Shown piece after piece: positions 1 to 10,530 of a DNA stretch of 64,000 nucleotides. The notes under the pieces were generated by a model. It was given only the letters and a program-made list of their open reading frames with translations, had not been told where the DNA came from and did not search any database. The position numbers and the translations under genes were made by a program. The first letter of the stretch is position 1, and every line of letters starts with the position of its first letter. Source of the stretch: Saturnia japonica (Eukaryota; Arthropoda; Insecta; Lepidoptera; Saturniidae); the NCBI GenBank assembly GCA_033032175.1, contig CM065304.1, positions 9,176,001 through 9,240,000 of the forward strand, in the 5' to 3' direction.

Positions 1-90
1 ACTCACTTGAAAACTGATCACCCATAAGATATCTAAAAACGTAAACCGATTGAAACTTATATACACAAAAATTTAACCAACCAATAATTA

Positions 91-528
91 GCCCTCCCGC
101 GCATTAGGCGGCTGGCCGCAACGACCAATTATTTCTATCGGGATATATACCACTGCTCGTATTAGGCGACCAACAGCCAGTGAACACTTTTAAGCCGCGC
201 AGCCAGCGGAAACTACGCGACTAACACGCGACCATCTTGGTCGCTTCGGCAACGAGAACCGTCACTTTGTACGAAATTCTACCAGTGCGCGCGCACGCAC
301 TTGTCGCCGAGGCCAGACGTTTTTGTGTATACAGGATGGCGTTTGATAAGGAGTGCTTCATTTCTGAAGTAGAAAGTAGTACAAAAATAATTATTTTTTC
401 TTCGACGTTCATTTTAGAGCATCATGAGTATTCAGCTGATGTTTTCTGTTCGTGAGACTGGTCACGTGGTCGAAAATGGACGCTGCAGCCATGGCCGAGC
501 GGCCAAGCTGCCTAATGCGCGGGAGGTG
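91..528. mobile_element. MITE with inverted ends and TTA target duplication
   Basis: The left end (91-117, core 'cctcccgcgcattaggc') is matched in inverted orientation by the right end (502-528, 'gcctaatgcgcgggagg'). The trinucleotide 'tta' lies directly outside both ends (88-90 and 529-531). The body is GC-richer than its surroundings and has no convincing coding frame. A 3-bp TTA duplication suits PIF/Harbinger-type elements; that family assignment is inference. It sits in the PLC-gamma intron to the left of exon 4. Nothing else is recognised in 529-793. Confidence 0.65.
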
Positions 529-793
529 TTAGCATTAGTATATACCTACGTGTTATGAGATGACGAAATCCAGTAATAAGATAAGGGTCTATCCATATTT
601 TGCGTTACTACATCATGTCTGCTGTCCCATATAGTGTTTTGTTTTGAAAAGAGCATTTCAATAAACTGCAAAAAACCAACAAACTTTGTTTCAATTAACG
701 TCATAATGTTAATTTGAGCAAATTGACTGAGTATAGGAAACTATTGTGTAAGTGTGCTGTACTTAAAAATCTGTATTTAAATTTAATTATTAC

Positions 794-994
794 CTCGCTC
801 AAAGTGAAATATGGCTCGGCGACGTCCCTCTGTGGATCTCTTAAATAATCTCTTATGAATTGTGATGCACGCGCCTCATTATCTCCCAATCTATCATATT
901 GTTCAATGCGCAAAAAAGATTGAAATTCGCGTAATGTAATAGTTGTACCGTTCGAACAATAAAAAGAATATTTCTCAAATACCTCATGTACATT
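794..994 (-). CDS. sl: Phospholipase C gamma, coding exon 4 (EF-hand region, end of visible gene)
   Basis: The exon has an acceptor 'ttcttacag' at its 5' side and donor GAG|GTAATA. It is 201 bp with phase 0 at both ends, and continues exon 3 without a break in frame. The 67 residues align by eye with the second half of the PLC EF-hand array and the linker to the catalytic X box: 'TLREFQSFLRIEQYD', then 'QFIRDYLRDPQRDVAEPYF', close to the family pattern of a short basic helix followed by EPYF. Catalytic X and Y boxes, split PH, SH2, SH3 and C2 domains are not in this window; the gene must continue past position 1. Identification rests on all four exons together. Confidence 0.9.
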
Positions 995-2319
995 CTGTAA
1001 GAATAAAAATAAAGTATAATGGTAGTAGTAGTATTGTTAGTATTAAAACAAAGTTATAGTAGTACCAAATTAAATGAATCATATTAGACACTTCATAAAA
1101 ATTCAACAACGTAACTTTGTAACGGAGGGCACACAATATTATCATTTTTTTTTCAAATTTAGAACTGCATAATTGCTTAACTTTTTGCAGTTAAAAATAC
1201 ATATTAATGGTAACTAGAGCTCGCCTTGTGGTTGAAATTCGACCATAATTCATTTAAAACTTAAATTTGTACGTTAATAAGGTTCTTTTGTCAGAGAGTA
1301 TATAGACTTATATAATCAGTGCTGACAAAAAACAATAAAAAACTCTTCGGTCTGAAATACAAAATGCCAATAAGTTAAATCTGTCAATGACTAAATCTGC
1401 CAATTAACCTGTGATCAAACAGTCACACAGAGATTGTCTCTAAGGAAGCGTGTGTGTTAAACGCATGGTAGTGTGTGTAATGTTTTTTACTACTTTCATT
1501 TATTTCTAATGCATATTATATAAAAATATTAGTTTTCTGCACTACTTCTCCATATAAACTTTAATTATGCCAAATTTCATACTCCTCCGTTCGCGTAATT
1601 TTCGTAAAAAAGGATATAAAGTTTTTGCTTTACGTATTAATATAATGATAATGGCAATATAAGGCAATTTTAAGATTTACTTTCGACTAATAAACCATTC
1701 TAAAAATAATAAACAATTTTCGATCTAAAAAATTGGACATCGATACAAAGTTACATCGGAAAACCCTTTTCTTTTTAAACACAAGTGTTGTTAAAATCAT
1801 ATAATTGATCAGTCGATAAATCGAATTAAATGCAATGATTAGATACTTGTGAAGGAATGTTAAACCATAAATGAATAACCTTATTGTGATTATAATAAAA
1901 CATATTAATCTTTTAATAAAGTAAAAAAATATAAAAAATATTAATTAAAAACTAATCATTGATATGACATTTTTAGGCCAAATAGCTCGTGGGATATTTC
2001 TGACAACACTAGAGTCTGTCCATGACGCTATGTCGCCATTACATGACAACATGACTTAATCTTTTGTAGATGTGCGAGGTATTTGTGCTTTTTGGTGTGC
2101 TCTCTGCTATTTTCTTCTGACCCGACTTTTCTTATGGGACTAATCTTACTCTGACATTTACCTGGCTATAATTTGAACTCTGACTACTTAACGATTTGTA
2201 CTCTTGTTCTTGTTTTACATGTAAAAATGAGATAAACGCTAAACAAGCTCGTGAACAAGTGTCACCACTTGAAACGTACGTTTATTTCGAAGTGAATCTG
2301 TTAACGGTGGGCCTCTTTT

Positions 2320-3740
2320 ACCTCTGAAACAACCGAGAGAACGCGTTGCCGAAGCATTAGGTAAGTAAGAGGACAGTAACATAAATTCTCAAAGAGAAAT
2401 ACGGACCATCAAGCTCAGAAGAGAATACTTTACTTACACCTAAATAAAGAAAGAGAGACCTCAAAGTTGTTGGCGTTGATAATTTTGATGCTGCTGCAAT
2501 CCGCAACTACATTTATGGATATTACTCGGGGAAAAAGATCCTACACTGAAAAAGCTAATAGGTTCGTTAAAGAGGCAGACTTATTTTCTAGCAGTATATA
2601 GTCTTTATCAAAGACACTACAATATTATTTTGAAGAGAGTAATATTCTTACGTCAAGTAACAGATTGGAACAAGTCGTGCTTATTGCCGAAACATGGTTG
2701 AATGCGAACGATACGATTTCCCAGACATAATAAATATTAATAATAATAAATTTTATTTCTTAGAAGGAACGAAAATATAATACAAATACAGCATGCCCTG
2801 ATACCCAAACTAGGAGATCCTGTATCTTGGGTATCAGGTATTTTTAGTCTAATAGAACACAAATAAAGAGAGAGAAAATAATGAAAGTCATCCGTGCGGC
2901 GTAAAAAATGACAGTAAAACATTATTCTCTAATAATCTACTTATTTTTAAAATGAATATTAAATACAAATATACTTATATTAAACTTACTACAGAGTGCT
3001 ACAAGAGTGTGCGTGGATAAATATGAATAACAGGATGATTGTAAGTTACAAAACTTCTAATTGCAAGAAATGAGAGGTTGGATAATGGGTACATATGGAC
3101 CGATGATACGGTGGTCTCCACCTCAAAAATTTCATCGGGGAAAGAAAGTCCGCCATATTATATGTCATGCGGGCTCAGCTTCTCGGGGCTTTATTCCAGA
3201 CTGCCTCCTCGTATTCGCGTCTAATTCTAAAAGTCATTACAATGAGGAAATGAACTTTTAGGTTTTTAGAGAGTGGTTTGAAACGCTGCTAGTCAGCGTA
3301 GAAAACCCATCGAAAATTATAATACACAATGCTCCGTATCATTCTATACAAGTTGATTGTTGAATTTGGTAAAAGCAACTAAGCCGTCCAAGTCTAGCTA
3401 TGTAATTGATGAACTAGCCCTATAGCATGGACACGAAGATATTCAATTGCTTCCCTACCAATGCCAGAATAATGCTGTCAAGCTCATTCGGGCACAAATA
3501 AAGGGTCATGCAGCGTGTAACAATACTAAGCCACCCTTTAATACTGCAAAAACGTTGGGTTTGCTACAAAACTGCGTGTGCAGAAGTCACTACGGAAGAC
3601 TGGAGAAAAGTCGTCGAGAAATCAAAGAAAATAATTATATATGATTTTGAACGAGATGTGAAAATAGATAATATTTTTGGAAATGAATTAATAATATCTC
3701 TGAGTGTGGACAATGATAAATTCTTATAGTTGAACTGAAT
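2320..3740 (+). pseudogene. Decayed IS630-like DDE_3 transposase
   Basis: Short frames separated by stops carry, in order, pieces that match the better preserved element at 27213-29498. These are a segment near 2330-2720 resembling its N-terminal linker, then 'HIICHAGSASRGFIPDCLLV' (3150-3215), then 'VFREWFETLLVSVENPSK' and 'IIIHNAPYHSIQ' (3262-3355). The last piece is the second catalytic block, where the expected aspartate before N-A-P-Y-H is a histidine, so catalysis is lost. A frameshift at about 3360 and an in-frame stop at 3259 are visible. Terminal inverted repeats were not found. It lies in PLC-gamma intron 3, in the opposite orientation to the gene. Confidence 0.6.
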
Positions 3741-4374
3741 AAATGTTTCCTAAATTTACAATAGAAGATAATAATGAGACAGGGATTTAACTGATTATTT
3801 TTTTATTTGATTTTCAATAGAACTCAATACCTATTATACCTTTAAGTATTTTTTCGCAATAACTGCATTCAATTCACATATGTTTGAAGTATGTATCGAT
3901 TCAATCAATTTAATCAATGTTTTTAAGCAGGTCTCACAATGTAGTTATACTGGCAGATGTCAAATGTGATATCTATTAAATTGGCCCTACTATACATACT
4001 TTATTTTTACATAACTAATTAACTATAAAAAAGCAAATTGAAATAAGCTATGTAAGATGTTATAATAAAGACCAAAAAGTTGATTACAGAAATGATACAT
4101 TCTTTACTTATTTTATTCACATGTTTTTTAAACACGCTTGTCTGTCTGCTTGTTTGTTTTCTGTTCAATATAAATTTATCACTTGATTTTAAACTAAATT
4201 GACATATGTCCCTGTCATAATTTCATCAAAATGTTTAAAAGCAATTACAAAATAAATATATTTACTTGTATATAATATACACAATAACAAAATGTAGAAA
4301 CAATAGATAAATGAAAAAAAACACCTTATTAAATATACCATATTTTTAAAACTGACTAAATAGTATTAAGTTTA

Positions 4375-5390
4375 TTACTAATATAATAAATGTGAATGTT
4401 TGGATGTTTGTTACTCAATCTCGCAAAAACGGCTGAACGGATTTTGATAAAATTTGGCACACAGATAGTCTATGATCTGTATTAACACATAGGATACTTT
4501 TCGTCCCGGTAGATGTCATAATTTAACTACTGTTATCAATATATTTTTGTGGTTAGTGTATGTTCGATTGTGAACTAGGAATTAACGGTGTTTAATTTGG
4601 CATTTAGATAGTCTATGACCAGGATAAACCCATAGGATACTTTTTATCCCGGTAGAAATCATAGCTTAACTATGTTTATCAACGTTAATGTTTGTGATTA
4701 GTTTGTTTCAACTGTGTTTTAAATGCAGAAGCTGTGCGAACGAACCGAGCAGGCAATGGCAGCAGCATTCATATACAAGACCTAGAAAGACACAATCTCA
4801 AAATTTAAAAAATATATCTTAAAAACTATTAGTTTCCGCACTTTTTTTCATAGGGAAATTACCTCTCACGCTCTTCCACATCACCCACCCCTTCACATCA
4901 TCACAATCAGCTGTATATAATGTAAAGTCTAACCGTACCTACTTTTTATCCAGGTAAAAGTCATAGCTTAAATACTGCTATCAATTTATGTTTATAGATA
5001 GTTCATGTTTGATTGTGAACTATGAATTAATTTCTATTATTGTATTACTATACTATAATTCTTATATTCCATGTTACAAACATATTAAGGTTTACTTTCT
5101 GGATTAATTTCACGCATACACTTCGACAACCAACAAGGATAACACCGTAACTTTAAATTAAACAAAATACAGTTGTCTTCTACTATCTTACTAATATAAT
5201 AAATATGAGTGTCTGGATTAACACATATACTTTTTATTCGGGTAAACGTTATAGCTAACAACAACAATTTATATTAAACAATTAACAATAATTTAGTAAA
5301 CTCATAGCATATGGCTTGAATTAACACATAATATACTAAATACTTTTGATTCCCAATATCCACGCGAATGAAGTCGCGGGTACAGCTAGT
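4375..5390 (+). repeat. Helitron-like lepidopteran repeat, two nested or tandem modules
   Basis: The motif 'actaatataataaat' occurs at about 4377 and again at about 5190, each followed by a similar stretch. A module like 'ggatactttttatcccggta' recurs near 4490, 4635, 4945 and 5230. The block ends in 'gaagtcgcgggtacagctag' followed by T, the hallmark tail of a widespread lepidopteran Helitron-like repeat (family knowledge). There is no coding content. The assignment to Helitrons is inference from the CTAG|T end. Confidence 0.55.
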
Positions 5391-5988
5391 ATAAAATAAT
5401 TTAAACATAAAATAACAAAAAACGTGGAGTGCTAATAGTAAAGAATGTAGGGAGTAGCTGTTTAAAAAAACTCATAAGCAGTTCCTATCATTATTGCAGT
5501 GTACTAAAATTATTACTGATTTAGGTAAACTATTCATGCATCAACTATCTATTGCATGAGCCCTGTTTCTGTATACTCTTAGTAAGTTTTAAAAATGTAG
5601 TTTATTAAAAAGAAAATTTTATTATTTATTTATTTTATACTATTCAGTGTAATAGCTGCAGTGTCCCTCACATACCTAGATACTTAATTACTTACCATAT
5701 TGTGTAATCCAAGAAAAATATTGATCTCCAGGCTAATAGATTTTTAATTTGTACAGCATTGAATTCAATTAATAAAGTAATAAATAAAGTTTATGATTAT
5801 ATTTAAGCACACAGACAATATAATTTTGTATCTTACATGCTGTAGATTTCTTTGTAACTATGAATGCTGTGATTTCCTATTTTAGTTATAAGCACATGAA
5901 CTAAAAGATATTATTTAAGCCAATATCATCTGATTTCTGAGAATATTATTCATAACACAAAAAAATTGTAAATTTTAAAGAAACTTAC

Positions 5989-6151
5989 ATTCACATCATA
6001 TATCAACTTTTGATACAGCAAAGCGAAATCATCAAAGCCAATGGCCCCTCGGTTATCAGTATCAACCTCTTGGAAAATATCTCTTAACTTCATAGTTGGA
6101 ACTTTGCAGTTAATTTTTGGTAAAAATGCTTTTACTTCTTTTAATGTAATC
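5989..6151 (-). CDS. sl: Phospholipase C gamma, coding exon 3 (EF-hand)
   Basis: The acceptor is 'gattgtag' and the donor is AAT|GTAAGT. It is 163 bp: one base that completes a Met codon begun in exon 2, then 54 codons, ending in phase 0. It encodes 'ITLKEVKAFLPKINCKVP' and then 'DIFQEVDTDNRGAIGFDDF', an EF-hand-like loop (D-T-D-N-R-G-A-I) followed by 'ALLYQKLIYD'. This is the position and pattern of the first EF-hand pair in PLC-gamma proteins. In this family the EF-hands are structural and act between the N-terminal PH domain and the catalytic barrel. Confidence 0.92.
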
Positions 6152-6566
6152 CTACAATCATGGAAATAGCAAATAACTAGGTTTAAGCATAACCCAATAT
6201 GATTAGTTGTAGTACACCTTAAAATTACATTCAATTATTTTGGTTAGGTAATTTTTTTATTGTTATTATGAAAATGCTAAAATAAATGAACTAAGTATTC
6301 TTTACTGACTAAGAAATAAAATAAAATGATTTTTTTTATGAAAGCTATTTTTGTTAAATGAAAATTATTACTACAATGATTTTCCAATTACTTTCCTCTC
6401 TATGATACACCCACATATTATAATTTACATATTGAAGGTTACTTTTACAAATAAACCATAAAATCAAGCTATATCATAATGAGATAATATTATTTACTAT
6501 AACACCCACATAAATGTAAAAATTTACAGAATATGATTATTATGTGTATCTTAAAATACAACTTAC
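6152..6566 (-). other. PLC-gamma intron 2
   Basis: This is an AT-rich intron of 415 bp with consensus GT (GTAAGT) and AG ends. I see no feature in it. Confidence 0.8.
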
Positions 6567-6705
6567 ATTTCATCAGAATTTTCAATAGCATAGAATTCTT
6601 TTCGCAACCAAGTTTCAATTTGTAAAGGATATGACAAATTCATGGCTTCTTCAATCAGATACTTTAGACCTTTTACCCACGCTTCACACTCTTTTTCAGT
6701 TTGTG
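6567..6705 (-). CDS. sl: Phospholipase C gamma, coding exon 2 (PH domain end)
   Basis: The acceptor is 'ttttgtag' and the donor is AT|GTAAGT. The 139 bp are two bases completing an Ala codon, 45 codons, and two bases completed by exon 3. It encodes 'TEKECEAWVKGLKYLIEEA', the C-terminal helix of a PH domain with its invariant Trp, followed by 'YPLQIETWLRKEFYAIENSD', the conserved linker into the EF-hands of PLC-gamma. The phases fit exons 1 and 3 exactly. Confidence 0.93.
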
Positions 6706-8150
6706 CTACAAAATTTTGTATAATTATATTAAAAATTTATATTACATGAATATAATTAATGAAAATAATAATATGTTACATTTTATACTGGATAAATAAA
6801 TAATACCATGACGCCTATACTGTAGAATCTTAAAAAATATATACAAAAGTATACTTAAGTAGAAAAACTAAAAAAAAGGACATTTGGAGAAATTAATTAT
6901 ATTTAAATAGCCTATAGATAAACAAAATTTCAATACTTAGACATGCTAATCTGTGGAAAAAATGTTGTGTTAGCTAGTTATGAAAGAATTATAGTTTGGA
7001 TATAAGTATAATCTCAAGGAAAAGTAATGGCTTCATTTTAATCATAGTGCTATTTCATGGCTACAGGGGTTTTCAAATATAATTGATTGTATATACAATT
7101 AGTAGGTATTTCAGTGCATGATATCGTCGCTAGGGCGGCTACACCGTTATGATGGTCACCTCCATCACCAAGGCTATGTTGGGGTAGTTATGGTCCAGTA
7201 TGTATGCCTGTAGCAATGTCAAAAATCTGACGTCTCAAGCGAGAATGTCTTCTGTTGTGGCTGTTGGTCCTATTAATATAGATTTCTCAGAATGTAGTCA
7301 AGTGTATTTGAACCATGTTGAACATGATATTTCAACATGTTTTGACTACAACAAAGTAATTTAAAGGAAATTGTGTTATGTAGACCGTAGGTGCCCTGAT
7401 ATATATATTTCCACTACTTGGTATTTCAGAAACATTTCTCACTAATTCAAATTTCTTAAATACTTTCCTTCACTGCTAGTATACCTAATTTTATTAAAAT
7501 TAGTTTATACATTGAAAAATTTTTAAAAATAATTCTGTGTGCCTATCAAAGCCCAAAACATTATTGAATCCATATTTAATCAGTATTATGATTTTCATCA
7601 ACACAGCTTTCTAATTTAATCTAAATGTAAATACATACATAAGTTCAGTACTAAGGATTTTTGGAAATTCAATTGTTAGGGCAATAAAAAAGGGGATGAA
7701 TGTTTTGTATCATTTTTGAAGATAGTAGTAGTAGGCAAATTAGTATTTAGCAATTCAGTTAGAATTGGGAGACATCTATACAGTGAGCGAAGCCATGGGA
7801 AAAGCCCTAGTGTTATATAAAGTAATATTACAACTAAAGTTTAATTTAAATTCAGTATAACTGTTGGTTAACAGGTAGTTTATTTACCTAATTATATTAC
7901 TTTGATTTAATATAGTAACTTTCAGAATTTCAGCCATATTAATATTTCAATAAACCATAAGTACAGAGATTAACATTTCTATAATCTAAATATTACAGAC
8001 TACTATGACTCTGGTCACCTATGACATAAATTAATGAAAAGAATAACTGTATAACACTGGAATGTAAATGCATATGATAACTATAAACACAAACTTATGA
8101 TTGAAATCATCAGTACTATTTTCGTTATGTTTACCAATTAGTTGACGTAC
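6706..8150 (-). other. PLC-gamma intron 1
   Basis: This intron of about 1.4 kb has donor GCAG|GTACGT and acceptor TGTAG. It is AT-rich and has no coding sequence. A slightly GC-richer patch near 7120-7270 was not recognised. Confidence 0.75.
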
Positions 8151-8508
8151 CTGCAAAGGATGCTGAGCGAAGTTTAAACTCAGTGCCATAGAATATAGTG
8201 AAGCATTTCGAAGTTTCAAGGCGTTTTGCCTCGTCGCTCCACCGTTCGAAATCTTTCGCGTATTTCCCCAATCTCACCTCTTTAATGCCTCTAATATCAA
8301 GTGATCCTTCGAAGGCCTGCCTTTGAGGAATGTTAAACCGAGCCCATAAAACTTGAAGTGTCTCACGACGAACAGACAGCATACGCCGCTCGGGTCTCTT
8401 ACGAGGAAAAAACTTTAGAACATTTGTGCCCTGTTCTATGTAAGAAATCAACTGATCGCCCTCTTGGATAAGTATATCTTCGGGGCTCGGTAGACTAAGC
8501 GCCTCCAT
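8151..8508 (-). CDS. sl: Phospholipase C gamma, first coding exon (N-terminus and PH domain)
   Basis: PLC-gamma hydrolyses phosphatidylinositol 4,5-bisphosphate to diacylglycerol and inositol trisphosphate downstream of receptor tyrosine kinases; insects usually have one gene (small wing, sl, in Drosophila). The start is taken at the ATG at 8508, whose context (A at -3, G at +4) is good. The open frame can be extended to 8541 only through a TTG. The exon has 119 codons plus one base, with donor GCAG|GTACGT. It encodes an N-terminal PH domain: 'YIEQGTNVLKFFPRKRPERR' then 'RRETLQVLWARF', matching the PLC-gamma pattern of K-F-x-x-K-x-x-P-E-R-R followed by V-x-x-E-T-x-Q. The four visible exons together give about 287 residues, all N-terminal to the catalytic core. 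Confidence in the family is high; the orthologue symbol is by inference. Confidence 0.93.
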
Positions 8509-8925
8509 CGTGTTTCCGCTAATAGAAATTTGCTTTATCAAACTAAAGAACGTGGCACAAAATTAAAGAAATAAGGAATTTAATTTATTATTGTATAATA
8601 AAACTAAACCCCTTTATTAATCCGAGTTCATTTTCTACCGTTTACAAGTACTAACAGACCGTCTGTGTCACAGACTACAAGTCAAAAATGTATTACTTTA
8701 CTAGAGGTGTAACAAATATATTCGTAATAAGTACAGGGTTTATAATACCCGCGACGGACTTATATATTATAATACACGAATACAGAATAATAGGTTACCA
8801 AATATTAGTCAAATAATAGGCACGCGACTCACGATTCGCGTGGTGAGTCAAGATATTATACACGTCGGGCTTCGTATGAAAACTGCATGGGTTGGTAACA
8901 CAGTAAGCAAGCAATGAGAACATAA
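8509..8925 (-). other. Region upstream of PLC-gamma start codon
   Basis: It should contain the 5' untranslated region and promoter of the PLC-gamma gene, either directly or across a further intron. No unambiguous core promoter motif was identified. It is AT-rich, and nothing else is recognised. Confidence 0.4.
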
Positions 8926-9165
8926 TCACTATATTAGGCACCGTTTTAACGAATATCAGTGACCAAGTTCGATGAAGCTGTAAAAGCCGCAGCGGCTTCA
9001 GGGCCCCTAAGGCTAACAGTGTAGTCAGATCTAAAAAAAAAACGAATATCAGTGTATTGGCTACTAAGGATACTAGTTAGATTCACAGATTAGTTTGTAA
9101 TTTTTGTATTGGGTATCGGTTGGTATTTCGTATTATTGAATCACTATATTATACTATAAGTATAT
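8926..9165 (+). repeat. Copy of the 116-bp-unit repeat, interrupted by a SINE-like insertion
   Basis: 'ttaggcaccgttttaacgaa' on the left and 'tagttagattcacagattag', 'ggtatcggttggtatttcgt' and 'attattgaatcactat' on the right reproduce the unit found tandemly at 21189-21480. The two halves are separated by the short insertion at 8962-9041, with duplicated target sequence on either side. Function is unknown; it is probably part of a longer mobile element whose ends I cannot define. Confidence 0.65.
8962..9041 (+). mobile_element. SINE-like element, 5'-truncated copy
   Basis: This 80-bp insert ends in poly-A and is bracketed by the 13-bp direct repeat 'acgaatatcagtg' (8949-8961 and 9042-9054). 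Its body, 'gatgaagctgtaaaagccgc' ... 'ggctaacagtgtagtcag', equals the 3' end of the longer copies at 10797, 36363, 40343 and 51041. Target-site duplication, poly-A tail and 5' truncation show insertion by target-primed reverse transcription. Confidence 0.85.
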
Positions 9166-10527
9166 TTTTATTAAATATTTTATATATTTTTATAGAATAT
9201 ATGTTGGGTACGCGTCACTTCCCCTCTGCGTGAGGGAGGGGGGGTGACGCTTCCCGGTTTGGACGGGCGTTTTGTTGCGCCGGATGCCCGTCTCGTAGGC
9301 GCCGGATGCCCGTCTCGTAGACGCCGCACAGTGGGCTGAAATCGGAGCCTCCCTTTCATAGGATTTTAGATAAATTAAATATGTTATTTCATAGTTTTAA
9401 GTATACATTTTTGTCAAAACAGTCATATCATTGTATAATTTAGCAATTTCAAGCTTTATTTTTAACTTCTACACCATATAATATGGACTTGTAAATTTCA
9501 AATGTATGAAAATGGATTTTTTTTTCGTCATAACTTTTTTGTGTTTTGAGTTGTAAAGCTGAAACTTATACATATCGTTACTGGGGTAGTAATGAACCCT
9601 TAGGATCTTTCACCTTGACCCCGGGCGTCCCCGTTCAACAGATATTTGTTGATGAAAATTTCATACTTTGATGACATTGTATTGAGGTGAAATCATCAAT
9701 CTGTAGGTTTATTTTCGACCTGAATGCTACAGGTATCGATTAATAAAGTTACCCATGATTTACCCTACCGCTTCGTTTTCATTATCTTTCAAAAATACGA
9801 TTCAGAATTAGTTTTAAAAATTCAATATATCTATTTTTCTTTATTAAAAGTTGTACATTACCTATAAATTTGGACTATCTACTTAAATTAACACCAATTA
9901 TCATTAATAAATTACCAATTTAGCAATTTTAAGCTTTATTTTTACCTTATATACCAAATAATATTGACTTGTAAATTTTATATGTATGAAAATGAACTTG
10001 CCTTTCTTCATCTATAATATAAAAATGAATCGCAAAATGTGTTGGTAAGCGCATAACTCAACAACACCTGGACCACTTTGGCCAATTCTTTTTTTTAAAT
10101 ATTCGCTGAAGTTCAAAGATGGTTTTTACGGTGAGAAAAGTTCGAATAATTGCCGGAAAACCCTTAAAAACCGCCCTAATCTTTTTCCCATACAAACGTT
10201 TTATAACTAAAACGAGCTTTATTGCTATTGTATAAAGTTCATATTGAATTACAAGCACTCACTGTTGTTTAAACAATGTAGGTATGTTCCTAATGTCAAA
10301 GAGTCAATTTTCACTTTATTACCTATGTACAAAGTTTAAATTCAATCATATCTATCAAAACAGTGTGCGTTGGAGCACAGATAAACAAAAAAAAAAAGAA
10401 TCGAATAGTACAATTTGGTCGGCATCGCGATATTATTTCATTTGTTTTACTTTAAAATGCATCAGTTTTCAAGTCAAACAAAAACAGCGTTACCAAAATG
10501 GTTTTATTATTTTATGATATTAGTAAT
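9166..10527. repeat. Non-genic stretch with several unnamed repeats
   Basis: There is no host coding sequence. A GC-rich patch (about 9205-9350) holds a tandem copy of the 22-mer beginning 'gcgccggatgcccgtctcg' (near 9277 and 9299). Two diverged direct repeats of about 85 bp lie at 9438-9520 and 9918-10003 (shared core 'aagctttatttttaac' / 'aagctttatttttacc', then 'gacttgtaaattt'). The stretch 10003-10270 ('aaaatgaatcgcaaaatgtg', 'gcgcataactcaacaac') resembles a common insect repeat 5' segment. Family names are not assigned. Confidence 0.45.
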
Positions 10528-10530
10528 AAG

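Larger units (their letters stand above)
995..5988 (-). other. PLC-gamma intron 3, about 5 kb
   Basis: This gap between exon 3 (donor AAT|GTAAGT) and exon 4 contains no host coding sequence that I can support. It holds a decayed DDE transposase (about 2320-3740) and a composite Helitron-like repeat (4375-5390). The remainder (995-2300, 3760-4375 and 5391-5988) is AT-rich and shows no recognisable feature. Confidence 0.6.

Noticed and set aside
237..455. Overlapping frames on both strands at 221-455
   Set aside because: They fall inside a MITE; no protein-like features.
8509..8541. Longer N-terminus for PLC-gamma starting at 8541
   Set aside because: The extension begins at TTG, not ATG; the ATG at 8508 has good context and is used as start.
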